Source: Acidobacteriaceae bacterium (GTDB lineage: Bacteria > Acidobacteriota > Terriglobia > Terriglobales > Acidobacteriaceae). Taken from it: a DNA stretch of 64,000 nucleotides. The position numbers were made by a program, and so were the translations under genes. Where the stretch lies: the NCBI GenBank assembly GCA_027449545.1, contig DAIDLI010000201.1, positions 26,922-90,921 of the forward strand, written 5' to 3'. The first letter of the stretch is position 1, and every line of letters begins with the position of its first letter. Positions 1-9,575 of the stretch are shown here, in pieces. Below the pieces are notes generated by a model, which saw only the letters and a list, made by a program, of their open reading frames with translations, made no database searches and was not told where the DNA came from.

Positions 1-221
1 TAAAAGTGGAACAGCTCGTCGGAGTCGATGGAATGCATCTCGGAGAAGGTGCCCGGCTCGAGCAGATAGTAGATGGCCGTGCCCAGGGCGCGGGCGCCGC
101 GGGCCATGCCGATTCGTTCCTCGGAGATGTAGGTCTGCCGGTAAAAGCCGCCCTCCGGATGCGGCTCCAGGTTGAGCGTGCGCTTGAGGTCTTCCGCGTT
201 CATCCTCCGATAGTACGGCAT
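1..221 (-). CDS. Cupin-fold protein, DUF985/cupin_5 family, 3' part outside window
   Basis: Reading the reverse strand from 221 gives an open frame that runs off the left edge. It contains PHPEGGFYRQTY, then GTAIYYLLEPG and SIDSDELFHF. These are the characteristic motifs of the DUF985 (cupin_5) family of small double-stranded beta-helix proteins, whose biochemical role is mostly unknown. About 73 residues are visible, roughly the N-terminal half. Two in-frame ATGs are possible, at 221 and 203; the second has GGAGG directly abutting it, which is too close for a normal ribosome site, so I use 221. The gene diverges from the glutaredoxin-like gene at 275, leaving only 53 bp for both promoters. 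Confidence 0.75.
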   Translation of the reverse strand, partial: MPYYRRMNAEDLKRTLNLEPHPEGGFYRQTYISEERIGMARGARALGTAIYYLLEPGTFSEMHSIDSDELFHF

Positions 222-274
222 TTCGATCGCATCGCGGGTACGGCGCCACGACTGCGCAGTAGAATGAAAGCAGC

Positions 275-532
275 ATGATCGTACAGGTTTACAGCGCGGC
301 CTGGTGCCGCGACTGCCGGGCTGCGAAGCAGTTTTTGGACCGGCACGGCATCTCCTACAGCGAAATCGATGTGGACGCGAACCCCGCCGCATCGGCGGAG
401 GTCATCCGCCACGTGGGCAAGCGCGCCGTTCCGCAGTTGGTGATCGACGGCGAGTGGTTTCAGCCCTATGCGCCGGGTCACGGCCTGCTCTTCGATGAGT
501 TGCACCGCCGTCTGGGAATCCCGCGCGAGTAA
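275..532 (+). CDS. Glutaredoxin-like thiol-disulfide oxidoreductase
   Basis: An 85-residue single-domain thioredoxin-fold protein. The redox motif C11-R-D-C14 sits after the first beta strand (VQVYSAAWC), and A-V-P53 provides the cis-proline that faces the active site, followed by LVIDG. Length and layout fit the mycoredoxin/NrdH-like or glutaredoxin family, which reduces protein disulfides or mixed disulfides in the cytoplasm. No Shine-Dalgarno sequence is visible. A TAGAAT box at 260-265 ends nine bases before the ATG, so the message may be leaderless or nearly so. Which low-molecular-weight thiol it uses cannot be told from sequence. Confidence 0.85.
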   Translation: MIVQVYSAAWCRDCRAAKQFLDRHGISYSEIDVDANPAASAEVIRHVGKRAVPQLVIDGEWFQPYAPGHGLLFDELHRRLGIPRE

Positions 533-597
533 GCCCTTTACCTCGTACAATCGAGAGTTGGCTTGCCGTAGAGATACGCAGCGCACCTCTGTGGTCT

Positions 598-653
598 CCC
601 AGGTCCCCAAATCGGGACCCTTCGACACGCTCAGGGCAGGCTCTGGGGCACCC
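598..653. repeat. Dispersed intergenic palindrome, copy 1, interrupted
   Basis: The unit CCCAGGTCCCC-AAATC-GGGACC is followed, after about 22 bases, by CTGGGGCACCC. In the other copies in this window (5477, 5556, 20506, 21865, 23659, 34541) the right arm runs on directly, so this copy looks like one with an insertion. The inserted bases contain a CGACACGCTCAGGGCAGG stretch. It lies in the gap just before purB. Confidence 0.7.
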
Positions 654-700
654 GTTGCTCAGGAAATCTTCAATAAAGCTGAAAAGCCAGGAGTTGACCG

Positions 701-2011
<1,311 letters not shown>

Positions 2012-2054
2012 CAGCTTCTAGCTGCTTGTGACAGTTTATCGAGCAGCTCTAAAC

Positions 2055-2096
2055 GAAAAGCAACCGCAGATCCTTCGCTTTGCTCAGGGTGACAGG
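2055..2096. repeat. Dispersed repeat, 'CAACCGCAGATCCTTCG' type, copy 1
   Basis: The stretch GAAAAGCAACCGCAGATCC, then TTCGCTTTGCTCAGGGTGACA, recurs at 20564-20625 with the same opening (GAAAAGCAACCGCAGATCC) and closing (CGCTCAGGATGACA) words and a longer middle. Both copies are intergenic. I see no inverted terminal repeats or ORF, so it is a non-coding interspersed repeat of unknown origin. Confidence 0.6.
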
Positions 2097-2211
2097 CTCG
2101 TCTACTGATGGAGGGCTCCGTCGCCCCTCCGGGGCTGGCCTTAATTGGTCCGCGGACCCAGGATTGCGCCTTCGCTGCCGCTCAGGCTTCATCCTGGGCT
2201 AACATCCTGCG

Positions 2212-2232
2212 CTCCCTCCGGGAGCTTTTTTG
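2212..2232 (+). terminator. Rho-independent terminator-like hairpin
   Basis: GCTCCC (2212-2217), loop TCC, GGGAGC (2221-2226), then six T residues. It could end purB transcription, although it lies 200 bp past the stop codon, or shield the transposase element from read-through. Confidence 0.55.
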
Positions 2233-2307
2233 ATGCGGACGTGATCCCGCGATGCAAAATGCACGAACCGGAAAGCTGAGCGCTGCCAGCCAGGAGCGAA
2301 GAGTGCC

Positions 2308-2390
2308 GCGCCATAGGCGCAGGGTTTATTAGCCCCGCGCTTCAGCGTGGGGTGGGCTTCGCGGTTATAGAATGGGAGTCCCGTTGGGAC
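2308..2390. repeat. Left REP-like palindrome set of the RAYT element
   Basis: Three small palindromes occur in order: GCGCCATAGGCGC (2308-2320), a longer hairpin TTAGCCCCGCGCTTCAGC continuing to GTGGGG (2329-2352), and GTCCCGTTGGGAC (2378-2390). The same three, in reverse order and inverted orientation, lie downstream of the transposase (2848-2935), so the element has mirrored ends. The third palindrome ends eight bases before the transposase ATG. Confidence 0.8.
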
Positions 2391-2398
2391 GGTGCACG

Positions 2399-2833
2399 AT
2401 GGCTCACACGTACGCGAGCAACTTCATCCATTGCATCTTCAGCACCAAGGACCGCAGCTCCTTGATTCCCGCCGCCCGCACAACCGAACTCTATGCTTAC
2501 CTGGGCGGCATCGCCCGAGGCGAGGGCTTCTCGCTTATCGCCGCAGGCGGCACGGCAAATCACCTTCATTTGCTCTTCGATTTGCCGGCGTCCTGCGCAC
2601 TCGCCCACGCAGTCCAAAAGCTGAAAGGAAGCTCTTCCCGGTGGATGGGAAAGGGATTTGCCTGGCAGGAAGGATACGGAGCCTTCAGCGTCAGCCCTTC
2701 GCAAATCGAGGTGGTCAAGAGATATATTCAAAACCAAGAGCAACACCACCGGAAGCGCAATTTTGAAGAGGAGTTTGTCGCCCTTCTGCGCAACTGTGGA
2801 ATCGAATACGACGAGCGTTATGTGTTTGGGTAA
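2399..2833 (+). CDS. REP-associated tyrosine transposase (RAYT, IS200/Y1 family)
   Basis: A 144-residue single-domain HUH endonuclease of the IS200/IS605 Y1 transposase family. The metal-binding motif is N-H55-L-H57-L-L, and the predicted nucleophile is Tyr109 in the helix KRYIQNQEQHH. The start at 2399 (MAHTYASNFIHCIF) matches the usual family start; an ATG at 2372 would read through the upstream palindrome and is less likely. Palindrome sets flank the gene in mirror image, and a solo copy of the set lies at 21931. This matches RAYTs, domesticated transposases thought to move REP sequences by single-strand cutting. All catalytic residues are present, so it may be active. Confidence 0.88.
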   Translation: MAHTYASNFIHCIFSTKDRSSLIPAARTTELYAYLGGIARGEGFSLIAAGGTANHLHLLFDLPASCALAHAVQKLKGSSSRWMGKGFAWQEGYGAFSVSPSQIEVVKRYIQNQEQHHRKRNFEEEFVALLRNCGIEYDERYVFG

Positions 2834-2847
2834 AGGAAGGCGGCGCC

Positions 2848-2935
2848 GTCCCTACGGGACTCGACATGATCTCAATGGCTGCAATCCCCACGCTGAAGCG
2901 CGGGGCTAACAAACGTTGCGCCTACGGCGCGATGC
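2848..2935. repeat. Right REP-like palindrome set of the RAYT element
   Basis: GTCCCTACGGGAC (2848-2860), then CCCCACGCTGAAGCGCGGGG with CTAAC after it (2886-2910), then TGCGCCTACGGCGCGATGC (2917-2935). It is the mirror image of the set at 2308-2390 and nearly the same as the solo set at 21931-22023. Confidence 0.8.
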
Positions 2936-2998
2936 CGAGTGCAGCCGTAAGTCGGGCGGCAATTTGGCAAGTGGATCGCGCTGCGAGCAAAGGACGCC

Positions 2999-3020
2999 AA
3001 GGCTACGATGTAGCCTTTTT
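2999..3020 (+). terminator. Rho-independent terminator upstream of ubiX
   Basis: AAGGCTAC (2999-3006), loop GAT, GTAGCCTT (3010-3017), ending in a run of five T residues. The 8-bp stem lies downstream of the RAYT element and 57 bases before the ubiX start, so it probably isolates ubiX from upstream transcription. Confidence 0.65.
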
Positions 3021-3077
3021 GCTGAGAGATGAAGGCTGAGAGCTGAGAGCGGAAGGCGAGCAGTCAGGAGCTAGAAG

Positions 3078-3668
3078 CTGAATATCACGGTTGCCATCAC
3101 CGGCGCCTCGGGCGCGATCCTTACGCGTGAGGCCCTTCGCGCTCTGGAGGCTGATGAGCGCGTCTCCCGCGTACATTTTGTCGCCAGCGAAAACTCCCTC
3201 CGCGTCCTCGCCGAAGAACTGAATATCTCCGGCCGCACCGATCTTCTCGAGAAACTCCTGTTGTCCAAGACCAAGAAGATCGTTCAGCACAGCGATGCTG
3301 ACATCGGCGCCTCGATTGCCAGCGGCAGCCATCCGTCGGACGGCATGATCGTCATCCCGTGCTCGATGGGCACGCTGGCCTCGATTGCCAACGGGCTGGC
3401 CGACTCGCTGATCGCCCGCGCCGCCGACGTCACGCTCAAGGAGCGCCGCCCGCTGATCCTGTGCGTGCGCGAGACGCCCTTCAACCGCATCCACCTGCGC
3501 AATATGACGCTGGCCGCGGAGGCGGGCGCCACCATCTTCCCCTGCATGCCGGCGTTCTACCAGCCCAGCGCCGATCTGGCCGCGGTCACTCGCCAGTTCG
3601 TCTGCCGCGTGCTGGCCCACATCGGTTTGCCGCAGCCGGATGCCTACGTGTGGAAGCCGGAAGAGTGA
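3078..3668 (+). CDS. ubiX: UbiX/Pad1-family flavin prenyltransferase, CTG start
   Basis: The frame gives a 196-residue flavoprotein: NITVAITGASGA at the N-terminus (GASGA at residues 9-13), SMGTLASIANG near residue 95, then the RRPLILCVRETPF and FPCMPAFY motifs. UbiX makes prenylated FMN, the cofactor of UbiD-type decarboxylases; no ubiD is in this window. The N-terminal GASGA segment is essential and no ATG, GTG or TTG precedes it: an in-frame TAG stop lies at 3072-3074. The only plausible initiator is CTG at 3078, with CAGGAG (3065-3070) seven bases upstream. Starting at the first ordinary initiator (TTG, 3261) would delete the first 61 residues and the FMN site. Confidence 0.9.
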   Translation: MNITVAITGASGAILTREALRALEADERVSRVHFVASENSLRVLAEELNISGRTDLLEKLLLSKTKKIVQHSDADIGASIASGSHPSDGMIVIPCSMGTLASIANGLADSLIARAADVTLKERRPLILCVRETPFNRIHLRNMTLAAEAGATIFPCMPAFYQPSADLAAVTRQFVCRVLAHIGLPQPDAYVWKPEE

Positions 3669-3752
3669 GAAGAGCAGGGAACCGCAGGGAACAAGGGACC
3701 GAGGGAACAGGGGACAACGGGAACAAGGCCCGATGCTAAGGTCATTCTTTCC

Positions 3753-3782
3753 TTGACACCCCCGCATCCGGCCCTCGATACT
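3753..3782 (+). promoter_or_regulatory. Sigma-70-type promoter for the metY leader
   Basis: A perfect -35 box TTGACA (3753-3758) is followed after 18 bases by GATACT (3777-3782). Transcription would start near 3789 and run into the structured leader and hairpin upstream of metY. Confidence 0.7.
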
Positions 3783-3788
3783 GCCGTT

Positions 3789-3942
3789 AATGCCGAACGC
3801 AAGAGAATACGGAAGGGCGGCCATGTGCATGTGTATGCGCGGGGGACCCGTCCGTCCGGCTCTTGAACGGCTGATGCGATAAGCGCAACCGATTCCAAGC
3901 CGAGCGGCCCGGTCCCGAAGCGGACGCGGGCCGCTTTCATTT
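3789..3942 (+). ncRNA. Candidate riboswitch or small RNA leader upstream of metY
   Basis: About 150 bases between a strong promoter and a terminator-like hairpin. The hairpin is AGCGGCCCG-GTCC (3903-3915), loop CGAAGC, then GGAC-g-CGGGCCGCT (3922-3935), followed by TTCATTT. Upstream there are S-box-like words in the expected order: AAGAG (3801-3805), GGAAGGGCGGCC, CTGATG, GCGCAACC and GATTCC. The P3 arm with GGTGC that a standard SAM-I riboswitch needs is not evident. The position in front of methionine genes favours a divergent S-adenosylmethionine-sensing attenuator. An independent small RNA is the alternative. Confidence 0.45.
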
Positions 3943-4005
3943 GTGCACGATCCGACGAATTCCCCCGGTTCGGCTCAAGTGCATAGACGGGAAAAGATGT
4001 TCCTC

Positions 4006-5427
<1,422 letters not shown>

Positions 5428-5476
5428 GAGAGGCGGGCTTTTTGTTGGTGGCTTCCGCGCCTGCCGGGATTTGTGG

Positions 5477-5505
5477 TCTCCAGGTCCCCAAAAGCGGGGG
5501 ACCCG
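5477..5505. repeat. Dispersed intergenic palindrome, copy 2
   Basis: GGTCTCCAGGTCCCC, AAAAGC, then GGGGGACCCGGCACC. It is followed directly by a CACCTGCGGTGCGGCAGACGGCG word (5507-5529) that also occurs at 34488-34513. Intergenic, between metY and metX. Confidence 0.7.
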
Positions 5506-5555
5506 GCACCTGCGGTGCGGCAGACGGCGCTTGCGCGCCAGTAGAGTTGTGCTCT

Positions 5556-5590
5556 CCCAGGTTCCCAAAAGCAGGGGACCTGGGGCACCC
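5556..5590. repeat. Dispersed intergenic palindrome, copy 3
   Basis: CCCAGGTTCCC-AAAAGCA-GGGGACCTGGGGCACCC. A full copy of the palindrome family, 50 bases after copy 2 and in the same orientation. The two make a small tandem cluster in the metY-metX gap. Confidence 0.75.
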
Positions 5591-5652
5591 ACGGTTGGCG
5601 GCGTTGAGTTAGATACCGGAAGGCTACGAACCAGAGGCCAGGAGCTAGAAGC

Positions 5653-6789
5653 TTGAGTCAGATGACCGAATCCATCAAGTCCAGCGCCAGCGGGTCTTCG
5701 CCGGGCGCGAAGGTTCTGGCGCCGACCTACGAGGGCGACTTTGTGCTCGACGGCGAGCTGCCGCTCGAGTGCGGATGTACGCTGGTGTCGCCCACACTGC
5801 ATTATGCGGTGTACGGCCGGCTGAACGCGGCCAGGGACAACGCCGTTCTCGTTTGTCACGCCCTCTCGGGTTCCGCCCTGGTGGGCTCCTGGTGGCCCGA
5901 GGTTTTCGCTCCCGGCGCGGTGCTCTCGCTGGAGCAGGACTTCGTCATCTGCATCAACATGCTGGGCTCCTGCTACGGTTCCACGGGGCCGGGCAGCGTC
6001 AATCCTGACACGGGCCAACCCTACGGCCCGGATTTCCCGCTCATCTCCATTCGCGACAATGTGCGTGCCCAGGCCCGGCTGCTGGACTCGCTGGGCGTGC
6101 GCCGTTTGCGCCTGGTGCTGGGCGGCTCCATCGGCGGCATGCAGGCGCTGGAGTGGGCCATTCAGTTCCCCGAGCGGGTCGAGCGCGGACTGGTGATTGG
6201 CGTGGCGCCGCTGGGTGCCATGGGGCTCGCACTGAACCATCTCCAGCGTCAGGCCATCCAGCACGATCCCGAATGGTACGGCGGCCGCTATCTGCCGCAG
6301 AAGCCGCCACGGCGCGGCCTCTCGCTGGCCCGCCAGATCGCCATGCTGAGCTACAAGTCCGCCCCGCTCTTCGAGGAGCGCTACGGGCGCAATCCCGATC
6401 GCAGCGGCGAGGATCCGTGGCAGGCGGACGGGCAGGGAAGCGGCCTGATCGGCGGGCGGTTCGATATTGCCGGCTATCTCGATCACCAGGGCGCCCGCTT
6501 CATCGATCGCTTTGATGCCAATTCCTATCTGGCCATTCTGCGCACCATGGACACCTGGGATCCGCTGCGCGGCTACGCTTCGCCGCAGGAGGCCTTCGGG
6601 CGCATTCGCGCGCGGTTGAAGTTTATCGGCATCAGCACGGACTGGCTGTTTCCCGCCGAGGATGTACGCCGCTTTGCAGAGACGCTGCGCGCGGCGGGTG
6701 CCGATGCCGAGTATCGCGAGATGATCAGCGCGCATGGGCACGATGCGTTCCTGGCCGAACAGGCGGAACTGGTCCGGCTTTTGCAGTAA
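5653..6789 (+). CDS. metX: Homoserine O-acetyltransferase
   Basis: A 378-residue alpha/beta-hydrolase-fold enzyme that makes O-acetylhomoserine from acetyl-CoA and homoserine, the substrate of MetY. The nucleophile elbow GGS159-IGGMQALEW is diagnostic of the MetX family. The Asp (ISTDWLFP, about residue 330) and His (SAHGHDAFL, about 361) complete the triad. Some relatives prefer succinyl-CoA, so the acyl donor is inferred. The start is TTG at 5653 with GGAG (5641-5644) eight bases upstream; an ATG at 5662 is a fallback. The ribosome site is inside a GGAGCTAGAAGCT word shared with the ubiX start. Confidence 0.94.
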   Translation: MSQMTESIKSSASGSSPGAKVLAPTYEGDFVLDGELPLECGCTLVSPTLHYAVYGRLNAARDNAVLVCHALSGSALVGSWWPEVFAPGAVLSLEQDFVICINMLGSCYGSTGPGSVNPDTGQPYGPDFPLISIRDNVRAQARLLDSLGVRRLRLVLGGSIGGMQALEWAIQFPERVERGLVIGVAPLGAMGLALNHLQRQAIQHDPEWYGGRYLPQKPPRRGLSLARQIAMLSYKSAPLFEERYGRNPDRSGEDPWQADGQGSGLIGGRFDIAGYLDHQGARFIDRFDANSYLAILRTMDTWDPLRGYASPQEAFGRIRARLKFIGISTDWLFPAEDVRRFAETLRAAGADAEYREMISAHGHDAFLAEQAELVRLLQ

Positions 6790-6866
6790 ACCTGCGGAAA
6801 AACAACCGCAGAGGAAATTTTTGCGTCTTTTCCCGCAGGCGCCGGGTGGTCTCCTGACGACTTTGC

Positions 6867-6895
6867 TTGTCAGGGTTAACCCGGGTTTCTATAAT
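6867..6895 (+). promoter_or_regulatory. Sigma-70-type promoter of the secreted TPR-like gene
   Basis: TTGTCA (6867-6872), a 17-base spacer, and a perfect TATAAT (6890-6895). Transcription would begin near 6902, giving a leader of about 128 bases before the ATG at 7030. Confidence 0.75.
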
Positions 6896-7029
6896 CCTTT
6901 GCAATGCCTCAGAGGAGGCTTAGTATTGTTTGCCCGGCTCACCCGCCCTTGCGGCGCGTTCTTTGTTCCGCAGATGTCGGCGTGTGATTTATGATTTACC
7001 TCCAGTTTGGCGTTTCCCAGGAGCACAGA

Positions 7030-8607
7030 ATGAAGAAGCTAGTCCTTGCATCTGCGATGGCTCTGGCCAGCGTTGCCCTGATTGCCTCTCCCGCGTTGCG
7101 GGCGCAGGACAATTCGGGCCAGATCACCATCTCCGATCCGGCTGAATTCAACGCGTATCAAAACGCGGTCACCCAGACCCAGCCTGCGGCCAAGGCCGCG
7201 GCTCTGGAAGCATTTCTGCAGAAGTATCCGCAGAGCGTGGTCAAGAAAGCGGTCTTGCAGGAACTCATCGGGACCTACCAGCAACTCAACCAGCCGGACA
7301 AGGCGCTCAGCGCGGCCAGCCGCCTCCTGCAAGTTGAGCCTGAGAATATGCAGGCCATCTTCATCTCGGTTTACCTGAGGAAGAACGAGTGCCAGCAGAG
7401 CATCGATCCGAACACCGGAGAGAGCAAGAATCCGCAGACCTGCAATGACGCGGCGACTCTGGCCAACAAGGGCCTGACCGCCCCTAAGCCGAACGGGCTG
7501 GCGGATGCGGACTGGAAGAAGATCACGGATGCGGCCTATCCCATCTTCCACTCGGCCATCGCACTCGATGACGCGGTCGTGAAGAAGGACTACGCCGATG
7601 CCATCAAGCAGTACACCTCCGAGCTGATGCTCTACTCGCCGCAGCAGACCCAGGCCGGTCCTGGCCTGGTGGATACGCTGAATCTGGCGGAGGCCTACTC
7701 CAAGGAAGGTCCGACGCGCGATGAGGTCAAGGCCTGCTGGTTCTATGCCCGCGCCTGGAACTTCGCTCCGCCGGCCTACAAGTCCCAGATCGAGCCCAAG
7801 CTCGAATACTGGTACAAGCGCTATCACGGCAACCTGGACGGCATCAATGATGTGAAGACGCAGTCGGCGCAGACGCTGTTCCCGCCGTCTACCTTCACCA
7901 TCAAGCCCGCGCCCACGCCGCCGGAGATCGTGCACAACGTAATCACCAGCACGCCCGACCTGACCAAGCTGAACCTGGAAGACAAGGAGTTCATCCTGGC
8001 CAACGGCAACCCGGCTGACGCCCAGAAGCTGTGGAGCGTTCTGCAGGGCCAGATGACGCCGGTTCCGGGTATCGTGATCAGCGATCCCGCCACCGCGCTG
8101 AAGGTCACTGTGACCACCGCCGCAGGCAAGCCCAAGGACTACGTGGTGAAGCTGAACACGCCTGGGCCGTGCAGCGCCGTGCCGCCTGCGCCCACCTCCG
8201 ACCTGCGCCTGAAGGAAGCCAAGGATTACCTGCAGGCCAACGGGGTGGCTGCCGACGTGAGTGCGATTACCGATCTCGATCGTGCCCACAGGATCAAGAT
8301 CGAGCCCGCAGTCACGGTGATCAATGTGGCTGTGACCCAGGACGCCAAGGACTCCAAGACGGCTGACTTCGTGGTCAACCTGAAGGAACCGCTGAGCTGC
8401 AAGGATGCTCCGGCGGAGGGCACGGTCGCTGCGACCCTGCCGGCCCTGGAGATCGACGGCACCTACAGCACCTACACGACCACGCCGGCCAAGCCGGGCG
8501 TTGCCGCCAAGGCGCAGATCGTGCTCAACGAGGGATTCGTGCAGCAGCCGAAGAAGGCTCCGGAGCATCATCGTCCGGTGCGCCGCACCACTCACCGCGC
8601 TCGTTAA
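7030..8607 (+). CDS. Exported protein with TPR-like helical repeats
   Basis: A 525-residue protein with a clear Sec signal peptide (KKLVLASAMALASVALIASP, cleavage near ALRAQ). Residues about 35-130 form helical hairpins that look like TPR units (AALEAFLQKYPQSVVKKAVLQ, then a PDKALSAASRLLQVEP segment). The rest alternates helical parts with two similar stretches in the C-terminal half (residues about 330-430). The protein ends in a His/Arg-rich tail. The start at 7030 is supported by CCAGGAG six bases upstream. It is monocistronic: its own promoter and a strong terminator bracket it. The role is unknown; a periplasmic scaffold or assembly factor is possible. Confidence 0.8.
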   Translation: MKKLVLASAMALASVALIASPALRAQDNSGQITISDPAEFNAYQNAVTQTQPAAKAAALEAFLQKYPQSVVKKAVLQELIGTYQQLNQPDKALSAASRLLQVEPENMQAIFISVYLRKNECQQSIDPNTGESKNPQTCNDAATLANKGLTAPKPNGLADADWKKITDAAYPIFHSAIALDDAVVKKDYADAIKQYTSELMLYSPQQTQAGPGLVDTLNLAEAYSKEGPTRDEVKACWFYARAWNFAPPAYKSQIEPKLEYWYKRYHGNLDGINDVKTQSAQTLFPPSTFTIKPAPTPPEIVHNVITSTPDLTKLNLEDKEFILANGNPADAQKLWSVLQGQMTPVPGIVISDPATALKVTVTTAAGKPKDYVVKLNTPGPCSAVPPAPTSDLRLKEAKDYLQANGVAADVSAITDLDRAHRIKIEPAVTVINVAVTQDAKDSKTADFVVNLKEPLSCKDAPAEGTVAATLPALEIDGTYSTYTTTPAKPGVAAKAQIVLNEGFVQQPKKAPEHHRPVRRTTHRAR

Positions 8608-8618
8608 CCATCACCGGA

Positions 8619-8651
8619 GTACCGGCGCAGGAAACCGCGCCGGTACATTTT
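8619..8651 (+). terminator. Rho-independent terminator
   Basis: GTACCGGCGC (8619-8628), loop AGGAAACC, GCGCCGGTAC (8637-8646), then ATTTT. A perfect 10-bp stem 11 bases past the stop of the exported TPR-like gene. Confidence 0.85.
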
Positions 8652-8665
8652 CTGGGGAGCCAAAC

Positions 8666-8690
8666 AAGGGCAGCCGCATAGGCTGCCCTT
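8666..8690 (-). terminator. Hairpin terminator for the lysS-ymdB operon
   Basis: AAGGGCAGCC, loop GCATA, GGCTGCCCTT, a perfect 10-bp stem lying 45 bases past the ymdB stop on the minus strand, followed in that direction by TTGTTTGG. The tail is T-rich on both strands, so it may also back up the plus-strand terminator. Confidence 0.7.
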
Positions 8691-8734
8691 CTTGTTGTTG
8701 GGATGTGTAGGGTGTTGCGGCGCGCCGGCCTTTT

Positions 8735-9532
8735 CTACTCGCCGAGCATGATGCGCTGGATGCGGCTGGCCCGCCCGGTGGCCGGGTCGCACTCCACCAG
8801 CGCGGCGCACAGCTTCGGATTGCCCTTGGCCGCCTCGAACTTGCCCGGCATGCCGGTGAGGAAGCGGTGCAGCACCATATCCTTTTCCACGCCGATGACG
8901 CTGTCGTAGGGTCCGCTCATGCCAACGTCGGTCTGGTAGGCGGTGCCGTTGGGCAGGATGCGCTCGTCGGCGGTAGGCACATGCGTGTGGGTGCCCAGCA
9001 CCGCCGTGACGCGCCCGTCCAGATACCAGCCCATGGCCACCTTCTCGCTGGTGGCCTCTGCGTGGAAGTCCACGAGGATCACCTTGGCCTTCACCCCGGC
9101 CAGCAGCGCCTCCGCGCCTTGGAAGGGATCGTTGGTGGAACCCATGAAGACGCGCCCTTGCAGATTCAGCACGGCATAGGGGACGCCGCTCGCGGTGGCG
9201 CCTTCGTAGACTCCGTAGCCGGGCAGATTAGGCGCGAAGTTGGCGGGGCGCAGCACACGGCGCGGGCGGTCGTGGCTGTCGGGTGGGACCGACTTCAGGT
9301 ACTCGGCCAGTTCCTTCTTGTCCCAGACGTGGTTGCCTGTGGTGAGCACGTCGGCGCCCCAGTCAAAGACCTCCTCGGCGATCTGCGGGGTCACCCCGAA
9401 GCCGCCGGCGGCGTTTTCCACGTTCACCACCGTCAGCTCCACGCTGTGCGTTGAGCGCAGGTGACCGATATGCTCGCGGACGATGCGCCGCCCCGCGCTG
9501 CCGAAGATGTCGCCGATGAAAAGAATATTCAA
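8735..9532 (-). CDS. ymdB: YmdB-family calcineurin-like metallophosphoesterase
   Basis: A 265-residue metallophosphoesterase of the YmdB family (2',3'-cyclic nucleotide phosphodiesterases affecting sporulation and biofilm genes in Bacillus). Metal ligands are visible in order: GD8 in LFIGDIFGS, N-V-E-N near residue 38, GNHVWD near 67, then DFHAEATSEK, GTHTHVPTAD and TDVGMSGPYDS. The length matches the family exactly. It follows lysS by 43 bases on the same strand and is probably co-transcribed with it. The substrate in this organism is inferred only. Confidence 0.9.
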   Translation of the reverse strand: MNILFIGDIFGSAGRRIVREHIGHLRSTHSVELTVVNVENAAGGFGVTPQIAEEVFDWGADVLTTGNHVWDKKELAEYLKSVPPDSHDRPRRVLRPANFAPNLPGYGVYEGATASGVPYAVLNLQGRVFMGSTNDPFQGAEALLAGVKAKVILVDFHAEATSEKVAMGWYLDGRVTAVLGTHTHVPTADERILPNGTAYQTDVGMSGPYDSVIGVEKDMVLHRFLTGMPGKFEAAKGNPKLCAALVECDPATGRASRIQRIMLGE

Positions 9533-9575
9533 AAACAGCTCCTAGCGATGCCGGCCTGTAGCCTATAGCGAATGG

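Larger units (their letters stand above)
2012..2398. other. Intergenic region between purB and the transposase
   Basis: There is no convincing gene here. It begins with a short inverted AGCAGCTTCTAGCTGCT stretch, followed by a dispersed repeat at 2055, a run of GC-rich hairpins around 2105-2210, a terminator-like stem at 2212, and then the left palindrome set of the transposase element. Confidence 0.7.

Noticed and set aside
3860..3895. Thiamine pyrophosphate riboswitch
   Set aside because: GAACGGCTGATGCGATAAGCG looks a little like GAACCTGATCTGG...TAATACC, but the CUGAGA element and the preceding helix are missing, and the neighbours are methionine genes.
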